Below are positions 24,601 to 34,679 of a stretch of 64,000 nucleotides of DNA, in pieces. Location of the stretch: the NCBI GenBank assembly GCA_963747765.1, contig CAVVGH010000009.1, forward strand, positions 1-64,000, written 5' to 3'. This DNA comes from VRUE01 sp963747765. GTDB lineage: Bacteria; Actinomycetota; Thermoleophilia; Solirubrobacterales; 70-9. The notes beneath the pieces were generated by a model. That model worked only from the letters and a program-made list of their open reading frames with translations, had not been told where the DNA came from and did not search any database. Each line of letters starts with the position of its first letter. Position 1 is the stretch's first letter. A program made the translations under genes and the position numbers.

Positions 24601-24842
24601 ACCCACTTGCGGGGCTCGGGGCGGGAGACGAGGACGGCACCGGTGAGGGGATGCTGCCCGGCGAGGACGGCGGCGTAGGCATCACGGTCAACCTCGCCTT
24701 CGAGGCCAAACTCTGCCGCCAAATCTCCCATCCACTCGCCGGGCGCCTCGCCGGGCTTCGTGTAGTAATCCTCGCCGCCTTCTGCCACGGCGTTGATCCA
24801 GTAGTCAGCATTGCGGGCGCCGATCTTCGTCACTCCCACCAT
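21699..24842 (-). CDS. MobF-family relaxase with TraI/RecD-like helicase
   Basis: 1047 residues with AGGAG before the ATG. The TrwC/TraA relaxase domain fills the first ~330 residues. Candidate nucleophile tyrosines are at 14, 26 and 27; GYDIRFAAPKSVSLLYA is the family core; the metal-binding histidines lie at 176 and 178 in ALHTHLV with an upstream His at about 165. A superfamily-1 helicase follows: P-loop LPGTGKTT (462-468), Walker B VIIVDESST, motif III LVLIGDPRQIGAVGPGG, and late motifs TYSTESKTFD and FTVAISRS. The C-terminus is a charged coiled coil. It nicks and unwinds DNA at the transfer origin and leads the strand into the recipient. The gene looks intact. Confidence 0.92.
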   Translation of the reverse strand: MVGVTKIGARNADYWINAVAEGGEDYYTKPGEAPGEWMGDLAAEFGLEGEVDRDAYAAVLAGQHPLTGAVLVSRPEPRKWVDTDGRERRLDPILGYDIRFAAPKSVSLLYAVGSPEVRAAILRAHDHAVAEAVGYLERTACFVQRGKGGVVIEPGAGFLSMSFRHRSSRAGDPALHTHLVTANMTRAASDRRWLSLANPRRQSPLLREAKAAGHVYQAALRAGVTRELGAQWQPVVNGYADLACIERPVIDHFSQRRAEIVAAMAERGTSSPAAAEVAAYRTRDAKDYKVNPDTQREEWISRAAEFDLTSESIDRMLARGREPRPIGADQLDRALADLEAHHSHFDRRDLLSAVANQLREGADASALEAAVKSLLDGQRLIDVHHGAGPLDSTYYTTPRLWQMEQSFMATARKGESAGAAVVDGATLAFVLERHRYLSDQQVEMVRRLTTGGERVVAVAALPGTGKTTALAAAQETWAAAGIRGVGVATARSASGELSDAGVPATSVTAFLIQTGELAERGIAPLPPGTVIIVDESSTTPTPHMAALADLAEGCDGKLVLIGDPRQIGAVGPGGLYGNLTNQIEPVVLSQIRRQRDPVDREIVELAHEGRGSDALDVLRAHDRLVIADTLPEALDAQVLDWHKRYTAGDDAVMIARRTRDVAELNERARELLVADGTVAAQSLMVGGQHFAVGDRVVTRINTPQVSNRERWEVVGVDQAKHHLYLGAEGEGVRLDRNYLEKITPSREPAIQHAYALTTYSTESKTFDSAFALLDSGISREDFTVAISRSSGATTAYGVAASELTDADFGPGTREVEDAAHDLRIGAERAAGEYAAVEVGTRKRIEAMAPLDLARRRAELQRRRGAASERSPGEERLADLERRIDAAKSRLAEADGERASIGAAQLRRLEGERDGLTVEVATAAPRQSGFIGAERAELALIEDRLVDLRRRAVASERSQTSKLVKEALGERPKDPLNAALWNNGVDAIYGYRQRYGIISTGNNPFGGKPRDAAQRRDRREAELRLARVQKQLGKQRTPSVEQAIQIER

Positions 24843-24922
24843 CGCTCCTGTTGTCCACCGCGCGGCCTGGTTGCACCGGGCGAACCGCAGGGGTTCGTAG
24901 TGTGTCGGGCTTCGAGGTTGGG

Positions 24923-24972
24923 GCTATCTGGTGGTCTGGAGGGATCGCCAGAAAGGCTCATACCGAGATAGC
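24923..24972. promoter_or_regulatory. Nested inverted repeats upstream of the relaxase: candidate transfer origin or promoter control
   Basis: Outer arms GCTATCT (24923-24929) and AGATAGC (24966-24972) enclose a smaller hairpin TCTGG (24935-24939)/CCAGA (24948-24952). They lie 81-130 bases before the relaxase ATG, in a 225-base gap. MobF transfer origins usually sit beside the relaxase gene and contain short inverted repeats next to the nick. No nick site can be assigned from sequence alone. Confidence 0.35.
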
Positions 24973-25067
24973 TCCGTTGGGCTTCTGATCTAGCTGGACC
25001 TTTGGCTCATCGGGTCTATGGCTCGACTAGACGGGTGCTTGGTTTGCTGCCTGACTTGCTGCCTTGG

Positions 25068-25346
25068 CTAGGAATGGTCGGCAGTCCCACCGGCGGGAGG
25101 GACGAATGTGGCGACGATGCGCCCACGCTCTCGGCGCAAGAGGCCAACGCCCAGGAGGTCGCGCGCTGCCCGCTCTACGGAATCGTCCGCGGCGTCTTTC
25201 CCCAGGTCCGATACAAGATCGGGGATGCTCATCCCATCGGGATGCTTGGAGAGAACGAGCGTGAGGACAAGGAGGCGCATCGTCTCATCGTCCTCAGGCA
25301 CCTCGGGGGGAAGGTGCTCACGCCACGGCCCGGGTTGATCGTGCAT
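25068..25346 (-). CDS. Small winged-helix protein (paralogue A)
   Basis: 92 residues. The core HPDGMSIPDLVSDLG, then DSVERAARDLLGVGLLRRERGRI looks like a winged helix-turn-helix in which a recognition helix is followed by a short wing. The start has AGGAGG 11 bases upstream. It is a relative of the protein at 25507-25791: the segment after PD(G/Q) and the GVGLL(R/H)RE motif align. The tail (FVPPAGGTADHS) is disordered. Both are probably small DNA-binding regulators between ssb and the relaxase. Their target is unknown. Confidence 0.6.
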   Translation of the reverse strand: MHDQPGPWREHLPPEVPEDDETMRLLVLTLVLSKHPDGMSIPDLVSDLGKDAADDSVERAARDLLGVGLLRRERGRIVATFVPPAGGTADHS

Positions 25347-25466
25347 GGCAACTGACGCCTCCTGTGCGGGGCCCGGCGAGCAGCGTCCTCCCGGGACCGA
25401 ATGACCTTTCTGTTCCCTATGAGTCCCGGGCAGCGGAAACTGACCCCCGTCGATTCAGATAGGGAT

Positions 25467-25502
25467 GCGTCGCCGCGCCCCGCTTAGGCCACGCGGCGAC
25501 GC
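25467..25502 (-). terminator. Strong hairpin after winged-helix paralogue B
   Basis: Perfect 11-bp arms GCGTCGCCGCG (25467-25477) and CGCGGCGACGC (25492-25502) with a 14-base loop. They lie immediately downstream of the stop of the minus-strand gene at 25507. There is no U-run on that strand, so it is a T-less terminator candidate or an RNA-stabilising hairpin. Confidence 0.4.
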
Positions 25503-25506
25503 GGGC

Positions 25507-25791
25507 TCAGCTGTTGTGGAGTCGATCGAACCGAAGCGCGGCGCGCGTCGGCCGGATGGTGTCTTGTTCGCGATGCAGCAGGCCCACCCCGACCAACTCG
25601 CCAACGGCGCGCTTAAATCGGTCGGCTTGTTGAAAGTCGGCCTTGCCTTGGACCAACTCGCTGATCAGCTCCGAGACCGTGAGCTGGTCAGGGTATTCGG
25701 CGAGGACGTGGACCATGACCGCGTTCTGATCGCGGTCGTCTTGCTCAGCGGTTGTGAGAATTCGCGGCTGACTATCGTCGTTGTCGTGCAT
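25507..25791 (-). CDS. Small winged-helix protein (paralogue B)
   Basis: 94 residues from the ATG at 25791 (MHDNDDSQPR), with AGGAGG upstream at the same unusual 11-base distance as paralogue A; even the GCACAGGAGG leader is shared. The core YPDQLTVSELISELV, then DRFKRAVGELVGVGLLHREQD aligns with paralogue A, giving a winged helix. A 28-residue upstream extension in the same frame is unlikely because it would bypass the ribosome-binding site. Shared leader and core point to an old tandem duplication with strong divergence. Confidence 0.6.
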   Translation of the reverse strand: MHDNDDSQPRILTTAEQDDRDQNAVMVHVLAEYPDQLTVSELISELVQGKADFQQADRFKRAVGELVGVGLLHREQDTIRPTRAALRFDRLHNS

Positions 25792-25972
25792 GGGAGTTCG
25801 TACCTCCTGTGCGCCAAGCCCCGGGGGCGGTTCACTCCGTCGCCCGGGGCATATGAACTTGTCTGCCAGCGTCAAGTCGGTGGCGCTGCGAACTGACCCC
25901 CCTCGTCAGGACTCTCTTGCGGCCACCCAGGAAACGACGGCGGCAAGCGATTCGGCTCCGCTGAACGTCACG

Positions 25973-26007
25973 AAAAAGGGGCGCCCATCCTCTCGGATGG
26001 ACGCCCC
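25973..26007 (-). terminator. Intrinsic terminator of ssb
   Basis: On the minus strand a 13-bp stem (one G-T pair) with loop GAGA (25991-25994) is followed directly by TTTTT (25977-25973). It begins 14 bases after the ssb stop. This is the clearest rho-independent terminator in the window. Confidence 0.85.
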
Positions 26008-26020
26008 CGAGTTGGGCCCG

Positions 26021-26410
26021 CTAGGCCTCGCTGGCCGCTGCAACCGGCTCGGCCTCCTCGCTTTGGCCCTCGCTGTCCTTCGGCTTGCCGCCGAGGAACT
26101 GGACCGTCTCGGCGACGATGGAGACGTACTCGCGACGCCCATCGCCCTCACCGCGCTCGCTGTGGTCGAGGCGACCTTCGACTGCGATCGGGCGACCTTT
26201 CGCGAGGTACTCGGCGCAGCTCTCGCCCTGGCGCCCCCAGACGGTGACGTTGAAATAATTGGGCTTGTCGACGTATTTGTCGTTGCCATTCTTGCGGCGG
26301 CTGTTCACGGCGACTCGCAGATTGCAGACCTTGGTGCCACCGCCGGTGGATCGCAGGTCCGGATCGCGGGTCAGGTTGCCGGTGATCACGACTGAGTTGA
26401 GGTTCTGCAT
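26021..26410 (-). CDS. ssb: Single-stranded DNA-binding protein
   Basis: 129 residues from the ATG at 26410 with AGGAGG six bases upstream. The OB-fold signature is complete: MQNLNSVVITGNLTRDPDL, KVCNLRVAVNSRRK, NYFNVTVWGRQGESCAEYL and KGRPIAVEGRLDH, then EYVSIVAETVQFLGG. The C-terminal tail is acidic but short and ends in Ala/Ser/Glu, without the DDDIPF tip of housekeeping SSB. This fits an element-borne SSB used during conjugative single-strand transfer. It is a single-gene unit with its own terminator, 175 bases downstream of which lies winged-helix paralogue B. Confidence 0.93.
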   Translation of the reverse strand: MQNLNSVVITGNLTRDPDLRSTGGGTKVCNLRVAVNSRRKNGNDKYVDKPNYFNVTVWGRQGESCAEYLAKGRPIAVEGRLDHSERGEGDGRREYVSIVAETVQFLGGKPKDSEGQSEEAEPVAAASEA

Positions 26411-26877
26411 TTCGGGCCTCCTTTGAGAGGTGTTCGATTGACGAACCCAGGTAGGGCGCGCGACCGAACGGGCGTCACCGAAGCCCGAAGGGCGGAGGGG
26501 AACCCCCCTTGTGGGGGTTGACGCGCGGGCGGCGCGTGCCACCCTGGTGGAGGAAATTGGGCCGCCTCTCTGGGGCGCGTTGGCTGAGACCTGTCGCTCA
26601 CCGGCTCCACAGTTGAGTAGACCTTTGATTCGTCTACGGTCGGCGAACGATGCAATCACTGCCGCGATGAACTGTCGTCGCGGGAAACGCATGGAGACGG
26701 CAAGTGGGTCATTTCCGTCTGGGAGCGCCAGGGCGAAAGCTGCATCCTCGAGCCGACTCGCTAAACGGTCGATCAGGACAGTGGCGCCCGACCAGCGATA
26801 CGGCGAAACCGCGCAAAATGGGATCGCAATACCCGGCCGGTCGGCCGTCGTCCGTTCACCTGCGTACTGTCGATGCC
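26411..26877. other. 467-base intergenic region upstream of ssb
   Basis: No convincing gene on either strand. A perfect hairpin AACCCCC (26501-26507), loop CTTGT, GGGGGTT (26513-26519) lies about 90 bases upstream of ssb. It has no adjacent T-run and may regulate ssb or provide a single-strand initiation structure. The remainder is mixed sequence with lower coding bias than its neighbours. A weak minus-strand frame continues from ssb through the region, but its composition does not look like protein. Confidence 0.4.
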
Positions 26878-27141
26878 ATGAAGCATTCGCTCGGATACGT
26901 CGATCACACCGATGGACTAGTCGAAGCTGAGCGCCAAATCGAGGAGCTTGAGGTCGACCTCTTCGGTCGCTTGATGAAAGGAGTGGCCGCCCATGTGCCC
27001 AAAGGCCTCTCCGCAGATGAGAGACGGCATGTGATTGGGGGTCTGATTGCAGCGAGCCCCGAACTGCGCGAAGTCGCCCAGCGTCTGGAGACCTTGAGCA
27101 GTTTCGCAGTCGTAGGTGAGCCCACGCGGTCTTGGGTCTAA
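26878..27141 (+). CDS. Small hypothetical protein, possibly leaderless
   Basis: 87 residues. There is no ribosome-binding site, but TACTGT (a -10-like TANNNT) ends 7 bases before the ATG, so a leaderless mRNA is plausible. The protein is charged and helical (GLVEAERQIEELEVDLFGRLMKG, DERRHVIGGLIAASPELREVAQRL), with no membrane or catalytic motif. Length and context fit a small element-encoded regulator. A longer frame reaches back to 26704 but has arginine-rich, non-protein composition there. Confidence 0.5.
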   Translation: MKHSLGYVDHTDGLVEAERQIEELEVDLFGRLMKGVAAHVPKGLSADERRHVIGGLIAASPELREVAQRLETLSSFAVVGEPTRSWV

Positions 27142-27294
27142 ACGTCACTCACCTCTAGCGCCTATTGTCGGCTAGGCGAGCGTGGCAAACTCAAAGGCCC
27201 GCTCGATCGCCTCGCGGCTCATTGGGCAGGCACCAAGTCGTCTTGCTCTGGTGGAGTCCGGCAATCACGCAGCGGCTGAGGCCTCGAAGGCGGT

Positions 27295-27315
27295 CTGGAC
27301 GGCATCGCCGTCCAG
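27295..27315. promoter_or_regulatory. Perfect 9-bp inverted repeat before the SagB/HprK operon
   Basis: CTGGACGGC (27295-27303) and GCCGTCCAG (27307-27315) flank a 3-base centre. They end 37 bases before the ATG at 27353. A -10-like TAGAGT lies at 27320-27325, so the repeat covers the -35 region and could be the operator of the operon. Confidence 0.45.
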
Positions 27316-27352
27316 AAGTTAGAGTGTTCCCGCCCCCGAGCGGAGGAGACAC

Positions 27353-27799
27353 ATGGACTCTCACGACACCGCAGTTCCGGACGTACTGATTCAGCATCCC
27401 GCGAAGCAAGCTAAATATCTGATCCCAGGCGAGCGGCTTTCGGAGTTCACCGTCCGCCCCGAGACCTGGTCGCGGTTCGGCACCGAGGCCGTGACCTTTG
27501 TGATCGCCACCGAGGACGACCTCTTGGAGGAGATTCCGCCGGTGAACCGCGAGCCCGACGCCGACCCCGCGATCCACATTCAGCACCCGGCGCAGGAAGC
27601 AGCGTACTACATCACCGCTGAGCAACTGGCCGAGTTCGCTACTGACGAGGTCGACGAGTACGGGATCTCGTTCGTCGTGCCGGCGGGGCACGAGCTGATC
27701 GAAGAGATGCCCGCCCTGATGCGCGGCTTGCTGCAGAGCCAGGAGAGCCCTAGGCTCGTCTTGAAGGGCCGCTCGAAACAGGATCGCCAGCCCGCCTGA
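27353..27799 (+). CDS. Two-repeat acidic protein heading a modification operon (candidate substrate)
   Basis: 148 residues with GGAGGAG before the ATG. An internal duplication is plain. Unit 1 (about residues 10-62) has LIQHPAKQAKYLI, ERLSEF, then FVIATEDDLLEEIP. Unit 2 (about 72-121) has HIQHPAQEAAYYI, EQLAEF, then FVVPAGHELIEEMP. The tail (SPRLVLKGRSKQDRQPA) is basic and polar. There is no cysteine and no signal peptide. It is followed by genes for a 2OG-Fe(II) oxygenase, a SagB-like nitroreductase and an HprK-like kinase, so it may be their substrate or a scaffold carrying it. The repeat resembles no leader family I know. Confidence 0.65.
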   Translation: MDSHDTAVPDVLIQHPAKQAKYLIPGERLSEFTVRPETWSRFGTEAVTFVIATEDDLLEEIPPVNREPDADPAIHIQHPAQEAAYYITAEQLAEFATDEVDEYGISFVVPAGHELIEEMPALMRGLLQSQESPRLVLKGRSKQDRQPA

Positions 27800-27812
27800 G
27801 CAAAGAGAAAGC

Positions 27813-28496
27813 ATGGTTGAGTCAACGGTCGAGCCCGTGGTCGATCCGCTGCTACGAGAACGCAAGTGGGAGGCGGTGGCGGCCAGGTTCGAAGAGGAGC
27901 CGCTGAGCTACGTCGTCATCGATGAGCTGCTGCCAGAGCCGCTCTGCGAGGAGCTTCACCAAAAGCTCCTCGCGCACTGGGGATGGCGGCACAAGGACTG
28001 GAACAGCACCCATCTTCGCAATACGAGGCTGAGCTCGCTCGACCTGGTGTCGGCGCTCGGGGAAGAGATCCTCGGTGCGCTCCCGGGTGTTTTCGATGGC
28101 TACGAGCTCTCCGACTACTGGGCACTGCTATACCCGAGCGGAGGAGCGGGCCGACCCCATTTCGACGCGGCCGGTCTCAATATGACCTACTGGCTCACCC
28201 CCGATCGCTTCAACCGCCGCCCGGACGAGGGCGGTCTCGTCCTCTACTCATCCCCCGGTGACTGGCAGCCCCAGGCGGTCGAGGCGGCGAAGGGCCTCGT
28301 CAGCGAGACTCCCCCCGAGCCCGATGTCCCGAAGGTCGAGATCTCACATCGCCGTAACCGGGCGGTCCTCTTTCGTGCGACCACGCTGCACCGGACGGCA
28401 AACGTCGATTTCGCCGAGGACGACGCCCGCGGGCATCGGATGAACTTGACCTTCTCGTTCGACCGGCCGGACGGCCCTCACCAGCACGCTGAATGA
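27813..28496 (+). CDS. 2-oxoglutarate/Fe(II)-dependent oxygenase
   Basis: 227 residues. The double-stranded beta-helix motifs are visible. HxD is in GRPHFDAAGLNMTYWL (about residues 110-125), the distal His is probably in TTLHRTANVDF (~192), and the 2OG-binding Arg is in RGHRMNLTFSF (~210). Early residues SYVVIDELLPEPLCEELHQKL match the prolyl-4-hydroxylase-like superfamily start. It should hydroxylate or desaturate a protein, peptide or small molecule using Fe(II), oxygen and 2-oxoglutarate. It lies 13 bases after the two-repeat protein and overlaps the next gene by 4 bases (ATGA), so it belongs to the same modification operon. Confidence 0.8.
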   Translation: MVESTVEPVVDPLLRERKWEAVAARFEEEPLSYVVIDELLPEPLCEELHQKLLAHWGWRHKDWNSTHLRNTRLSSLDLVSALGEEILGALPGVFDGYELSDYWALLYPSGGAGRPHFDAAGLNMTYWLTPDRFNRRPDEGGLVLYSSPGDWQPQAVEAAKGLVSETPPEPDVPKVEISHRRNRAVLFRATTLHRTANVDFAEDDARGHRMNLTFSFDRPDGPHQHAE

Positions 28497-30463
28497 CCGC
28501 GTCGGCAGTGGCGGAGGCCGACCGCGCGCTTGACGTTCGCACCGCCAGAGGCCTGATCGTCCTGCAGAGCCGGCTGCTCGCGCCGAGTTACGCCGGGCCC
28601 GGCAAGTGGGCCATATTCGACCCGGAGACAAGGCGCAGCTTTCTGGCGGCCAGCCCCGATAACACGGTATTGCCCAAGGTGCTGCGGATCTTGCTTGCCG
28701 CCGGCGAGTGGACCGACCCTACTGAGCTGGGGGGGCGGTCCAGCGAGATCCGCAAGCTGATCGATGGGGGAGTGCTTGTCGAGCGTGGGGCCGGGCCAGC
28801 GCCTGTGGACGCTGATGGAGGCTTCTTGGGGCGCTACCAGCGCGCCACCTTTGACTACCCGTTTCTCGACTACTCCCGCCAGGACTGGATCGACGAAGAC
28901 CGTCGCATCATGGCGGCCTACAGCGACGAGCGGCCGCATCCCCCCGTTCTCACGCCCCTGCAGGGTCCGGTTTTGAAGCTGCCGCCGGCGGACGCAGAGG
29001 GGCTCGGACGCGAAAACGGCGACCTGGGTACCCTGGCGACTGCGCTGCATACCGCCTTCGCGCCGATCGGAGAGATCAACGGGGGGGCCTACGGGCCGTG
29101 GTTGAGGAAGACGAGCCCCTCGGGCGGCGCAAGGCACCCGATCGATGGCGTGGTGGTCCTCGGCCGCCAGCTGGAGGGTATTCCGGCCGGCGCCTACGCT
29201 TATGCCCCCGCCGAGCATGGGCTCGTTGCGACCCACGCCGGCGCCGAGCTGACGCGATTGGCCGGTGACGCTGGGATTGCCGTCGGCCTTCGAGCTCGGG
29301 TCGAGAGGGCGATGTGGCGCTATCGCGATGCGCGAGCCTTGAGGCCGGTTCTGCTGGATGCCGGGCACGTGGCGGAGACTCTGGGCGAGCTGCTGGCCCT
29401 CGCCGGATGGCAACCACAGCTCGAGTATCCGCGCGAGAACAGGCTCGACGACATCGAGGCCTGGCTGGCCGAGCCGCTGCTGGCGGCCGTCGTTAACGGC
29501 GCTGGAGGCAGTAGGGCGACGGCGGCGGCTCCCGTCGCGCCTGGGGAGGCGGCGGCGGCCGGCGAGGACACCTACACCACGAACCCCTTCATGTACATCG
29601 CGCCGTACGGGACAGGTCTCGCCGCGGTCACCGTCTGGCCGGAGCCCGCCGTGGCGCCCGTGGACGAGCGCGATCTTCTCGTTCTCACCCACTGCCTGCC
29701 CTCGCGGCGCGGCGACCGCGACACCACCGCCGAGGGCATCGCCGCGGCCGTTGCCGAGGCCGACGGCGGATCCGTTGAGCGCCTGCTGGCGGCGCGGGCG
29801 CTTCAGCCTCGCTCGACCGTCGCTGCCGCCGAGCGAGCCGTCGGCGCCTGGGCGGGCCACGGCTGGTACCTCTCCGCCCTCGCCATGCTTGCCGGCCGGG
29901 CCGACCCTGCGCCCCTCGAGTCACGACCGTTTGCCCAGCCCCTCACGCGAGACCCCGGCCGCCTCTTCTCGACCCTTGCCGCCCGTCGCACCGACCGCGC
30001 GTTCACGTCCGACCGTTTGTCCGCCGACAGCTTCGAGGCAGTCGTTGCCCCTCTGCTCGGTTCGCTGGGACCCGTCTCCCTGCGCGTCGCGGCCCTGGAC
30101 GTCGAGGACCTCGATCCCGGTCTGCACGAGTGGGCTCCAGGCGCCGGCTGGGAGGGACCGACGATGCCGGTGAGTCGCGAGCAGATCCGACACTGGACCA
30201 TCGGCCAGGGTTGGGCCGCCGAGGGAGCGGCGGTGTTGTGGTTGATCCGATCCGTCGACCCAAGTCGCTCATCGAGCTTCGAGCCGGACATCATGGACCT
30301 CGGGCGGCTCGGCCAGAGGATCTGCCTCGCCGCGGCCGCTGAGCGCATCGGCGTATTCCTGACCCCGGCACTTCGCGACGCCGAGCTGTTCAGGGCGCTC
30401 TCCGTCGCAGACGCCGAGCGCGCGATCGCCTACTCGTTCACCCTCGGGGTTGCGCGACGGTGA
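28493..30463 (+). CDS. SagB/ThcOx-like double nitroreductase (flavin dehydrogenase of a peptide-modifying system)
   Basis: 656 residues overlapping the oxygenase stop by 4 bases. The first ~130 residues are a small N-terminal domain (LPKVLRILLAAGEWTDPTELG looks like a winged helix, as in SagB leader-binding regions). The first nitroreductase domain has the SagB hallmark KTSPSGGARHPIDGVVV (about residues 203-219). The second starts near residue 505 (LAARRTDRAFTSDRLSADSFE) and ends with FLTPALRDAELFRALSV. Family members bind FMN and oxidise azolines to azoles in thiazole/oxazole peptides, but no YcaO cyclodehydratase gene is present here. The substrate may therefore differ. Confidence 0.8.
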   Translation: MTASAVAEADRALDVRTARGLIVLQSRLLAPSYAGPGKWAIFDPETRRSFLAASPDNTVLPKVLRILLAAGEWTDPTELGGRSSEIRKLIDGGVLVERGAGPAPVDADGGFLGRYQRATFDYPFLDYSRQDWIDEDRRIMAAYSDERPHPPVLTPLQGPVLKLPPADAEGLGRENGDLGTLATALHTAFAPIGEINGGAYGPWLRKTSPSGGARHPIDGVVVLGRQLEGIPAGAYAYAPAEHGLVATHAGAELTRLAGDAGIAVGLRARVERAMWRYRDARALRPVLLDAGHVAETLGELLALAGWQPQLEYPRENRLDDIEAWLAEPLLAAVVNGAGGSRATAAAPVAPGEAAAAGEDTYTTNPFMYIAPYGTGLAAVTVWPEPAVAPVDERDLLVLTHCLPSRRGDRDTTAEGIAAAVAEADGGSVERLLAARALQPRSTVAAAERAVGAWAGHGWYLSALAMLAGRADPAPLESRPFAQPLTRDPGRLFSTLAARRTDRAFTSDRLSADSFEAVVAPLLGSLGPVSLRVAALDVEDLDPGLHEWAPGAGWEGPTMPVSREQIRHWTIGQGWAAEGAAVLWLIRSVDPSRSSSFEPDIMDLGRLGQRICLAAAAERIGVFLTPALRDAELFRALSVADAERAIAYSFTLGVARR

Positions 30464-30666
30464 GCGACCGGCAAGGCGGTTTGGCAGGCGATTGGCTCGG
30501 CCGAGGATGGCGGACCTTCGACCTCGACGATGCAGAGGCGATCGCCATCTGGGATTCCGAGTCGCCGTTCCTCGCCGTTGCTCCGCGGGCCGTGGCGCCG
30601 CTCCTGGAACGCGCTGCCGCCACCGAACTGGCTGGCCTTCGCGAGGCTCTGGATCGGCAGCGGTGA
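30460..30666 (+). CDS. Orphan 68-residue protein between dehydrogenase and kinase
   Basis: Starts at a GTG overlapping the previous stop by 4 bases and ends with the same 4-base overlap into the kinase. Both junctions share GGTGAGCGACC. The sequence is acidic/hydrophobic (GWRTFDLDDAEAIAIWDSESPFLAVAPRAV, given here in two halves: TFDLDDAEAIAIW and SPFLAVAPRAVAPLLERA), with a helical C-terminus. It could be a small peptide-carrier, a PqqD-like recognition protein or a second substrate, but no family was recognised. Coupled translation on both sides argues it is genuine. Confidence 0.55.
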   Translation: MSDRQGGLAGDWLGRGWRTFDLDDAEAIAIWDSESPFLAVAPRAVAPLLERAAATELAGLREALDRQR

Positions 30667-31480
30667 GCGACCTCGCGTTCGAGCGCAGCTACGAGGTCTT
30701 CGGCTCGCTCCTCCTGGTGCGAAGCGCTCACGAGGCGTGCGCCCAGGCCATAGACCGCTTCTTCGGCCCGCTCTCCAGCGTGCCGTGGACCACCCCCGAC
30801 TGGATAGTCGAGTGCGATCTGGAGACCGCGTCGCGCTGGCTCTTCCGAGAACGAAGCTCGACCGAGGCACTCGAGGGCGTTCGCGTGCAGCTGAGGGGCG
30901 AGGATCGGCCTCGACCCTGGACCGCGTCGCAGCCGCCGCTGTTGCCCCTGACGGCCGATCCGCTCCGCGGGCGCTTTGTCGGCCTTCACGGCGCCACACT
31001 CGCGATCGGCGCAGACCAGGCTGTGCTCATCGTCGGCGAGCGCAACGCGGGCAAGACGACGCTCGCGACCACCCTTCCCGCGGCCGGCTCCAACTGTGCG
31101 CTGATGAGCGACGAGTGGTCGTTCCTGCTGCGCCGAACCACCGTCGCCTACCCCTTTCCGCAGGCTCTCGGCATCGTCGATTCAGGGGGAAGAAAGTCAT
31201 GGTGGCGATCGGACGACGTAGTGCCGGTCCAGACGGCCCCGCGCAGGGTCAGCCACGTCGTCTTCCTCGAAGGCGGGGCGAGCCGAGACGTCGAGCCCGT
31301 CGGTCGCCTCGATGCGTTGCGGCTGCTGCAACAGCACCATCTCGCTACCGGGAGCAGTCAGGACGAGGGGATGGTCACTCTCGCTCGCCTCGCGCGGGAG
31401 GCCCATCTTGGTGCGATGGAGCCCGTCATCTACGAGCGCCGAGAGCAAGCGGCCGCCTCGGTTTGGCGCTTTGCGGGCGC

Positions 31481-31484
<4 letters not shown>
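30663..31484 (+). CDS. HPr kinase-like protein kinase
   Basis: 273 residues from a GTG overlapping the previous stop by 4 bases. The P-loop is LIVGERNAGKTTLATTL (about residues 120-136), preceded by FVGLHGATLAIGADQAV as in HprK-type kinases. The Walker B-like MSDEWSFLL follows about 25 residues later. The N-terminal ~110 residues form a separate domain (FERSYEVFGSLLLVRS). HprK homologues in natural-product clusters phosphorylate precursor peptides. Here the kinase would act with the SagB-like dehydrogenase and 2OG oxygenase. Its stop overlaps the leuS stop on the opposite strand by two bases, so no terminator separates them. Confidence 0.78.
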
Positions 31485-34408
<2,924 letters not shown>

Positions 34409-34530
34409 GCTATCTGCGGGAAGGAGGCTGGGGATCTATCAGGGCCGGCGCTGGGACCTAGCTCACCCTCTTCGCGGCGTTCCACATAGCTGCTTGGCGG
34501 CGCCTCGAAGGCGGCGATGATCGGGCTTGA

Positions 34531-34656
34531 GACCGCGCTCTCAATAGGCCGTGGGACGAATTCCGCGACCGGTACTTCGCGGCCGCGTCAGACACCATCT
34601 ACGTGGAGAGACAGCTCTTATGGGTCAGCGGGCCCCGCGGCAATATCGAAGCCTGA
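34531..34656 (+). other. Possible remnant of a coding sequence upstream of leuS
   Basis: A 41-codon open stretch ending in TGA reads like real protein (RPWDEFRDRYFAAAS, then YVERQLLWVSGPRGNIEA) but has no start codon, and a stop lies just before it. It may be the 3' end of a gene truncated when the defence island was inserted or rearranged. The rest of 34409-34679 shows nothing clear. Confidence 0.2.
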
Positions 34657-34679
34657 TCGGAGCTGCCGCCCGAGCACTC

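Noticed and set aside
28478..29860. 460-codon minus-strand frame opposite the SagB-like gene
   Set aside because: No protein-like features; the plus-strand gene shows the SagB motif and coupled overlaps.
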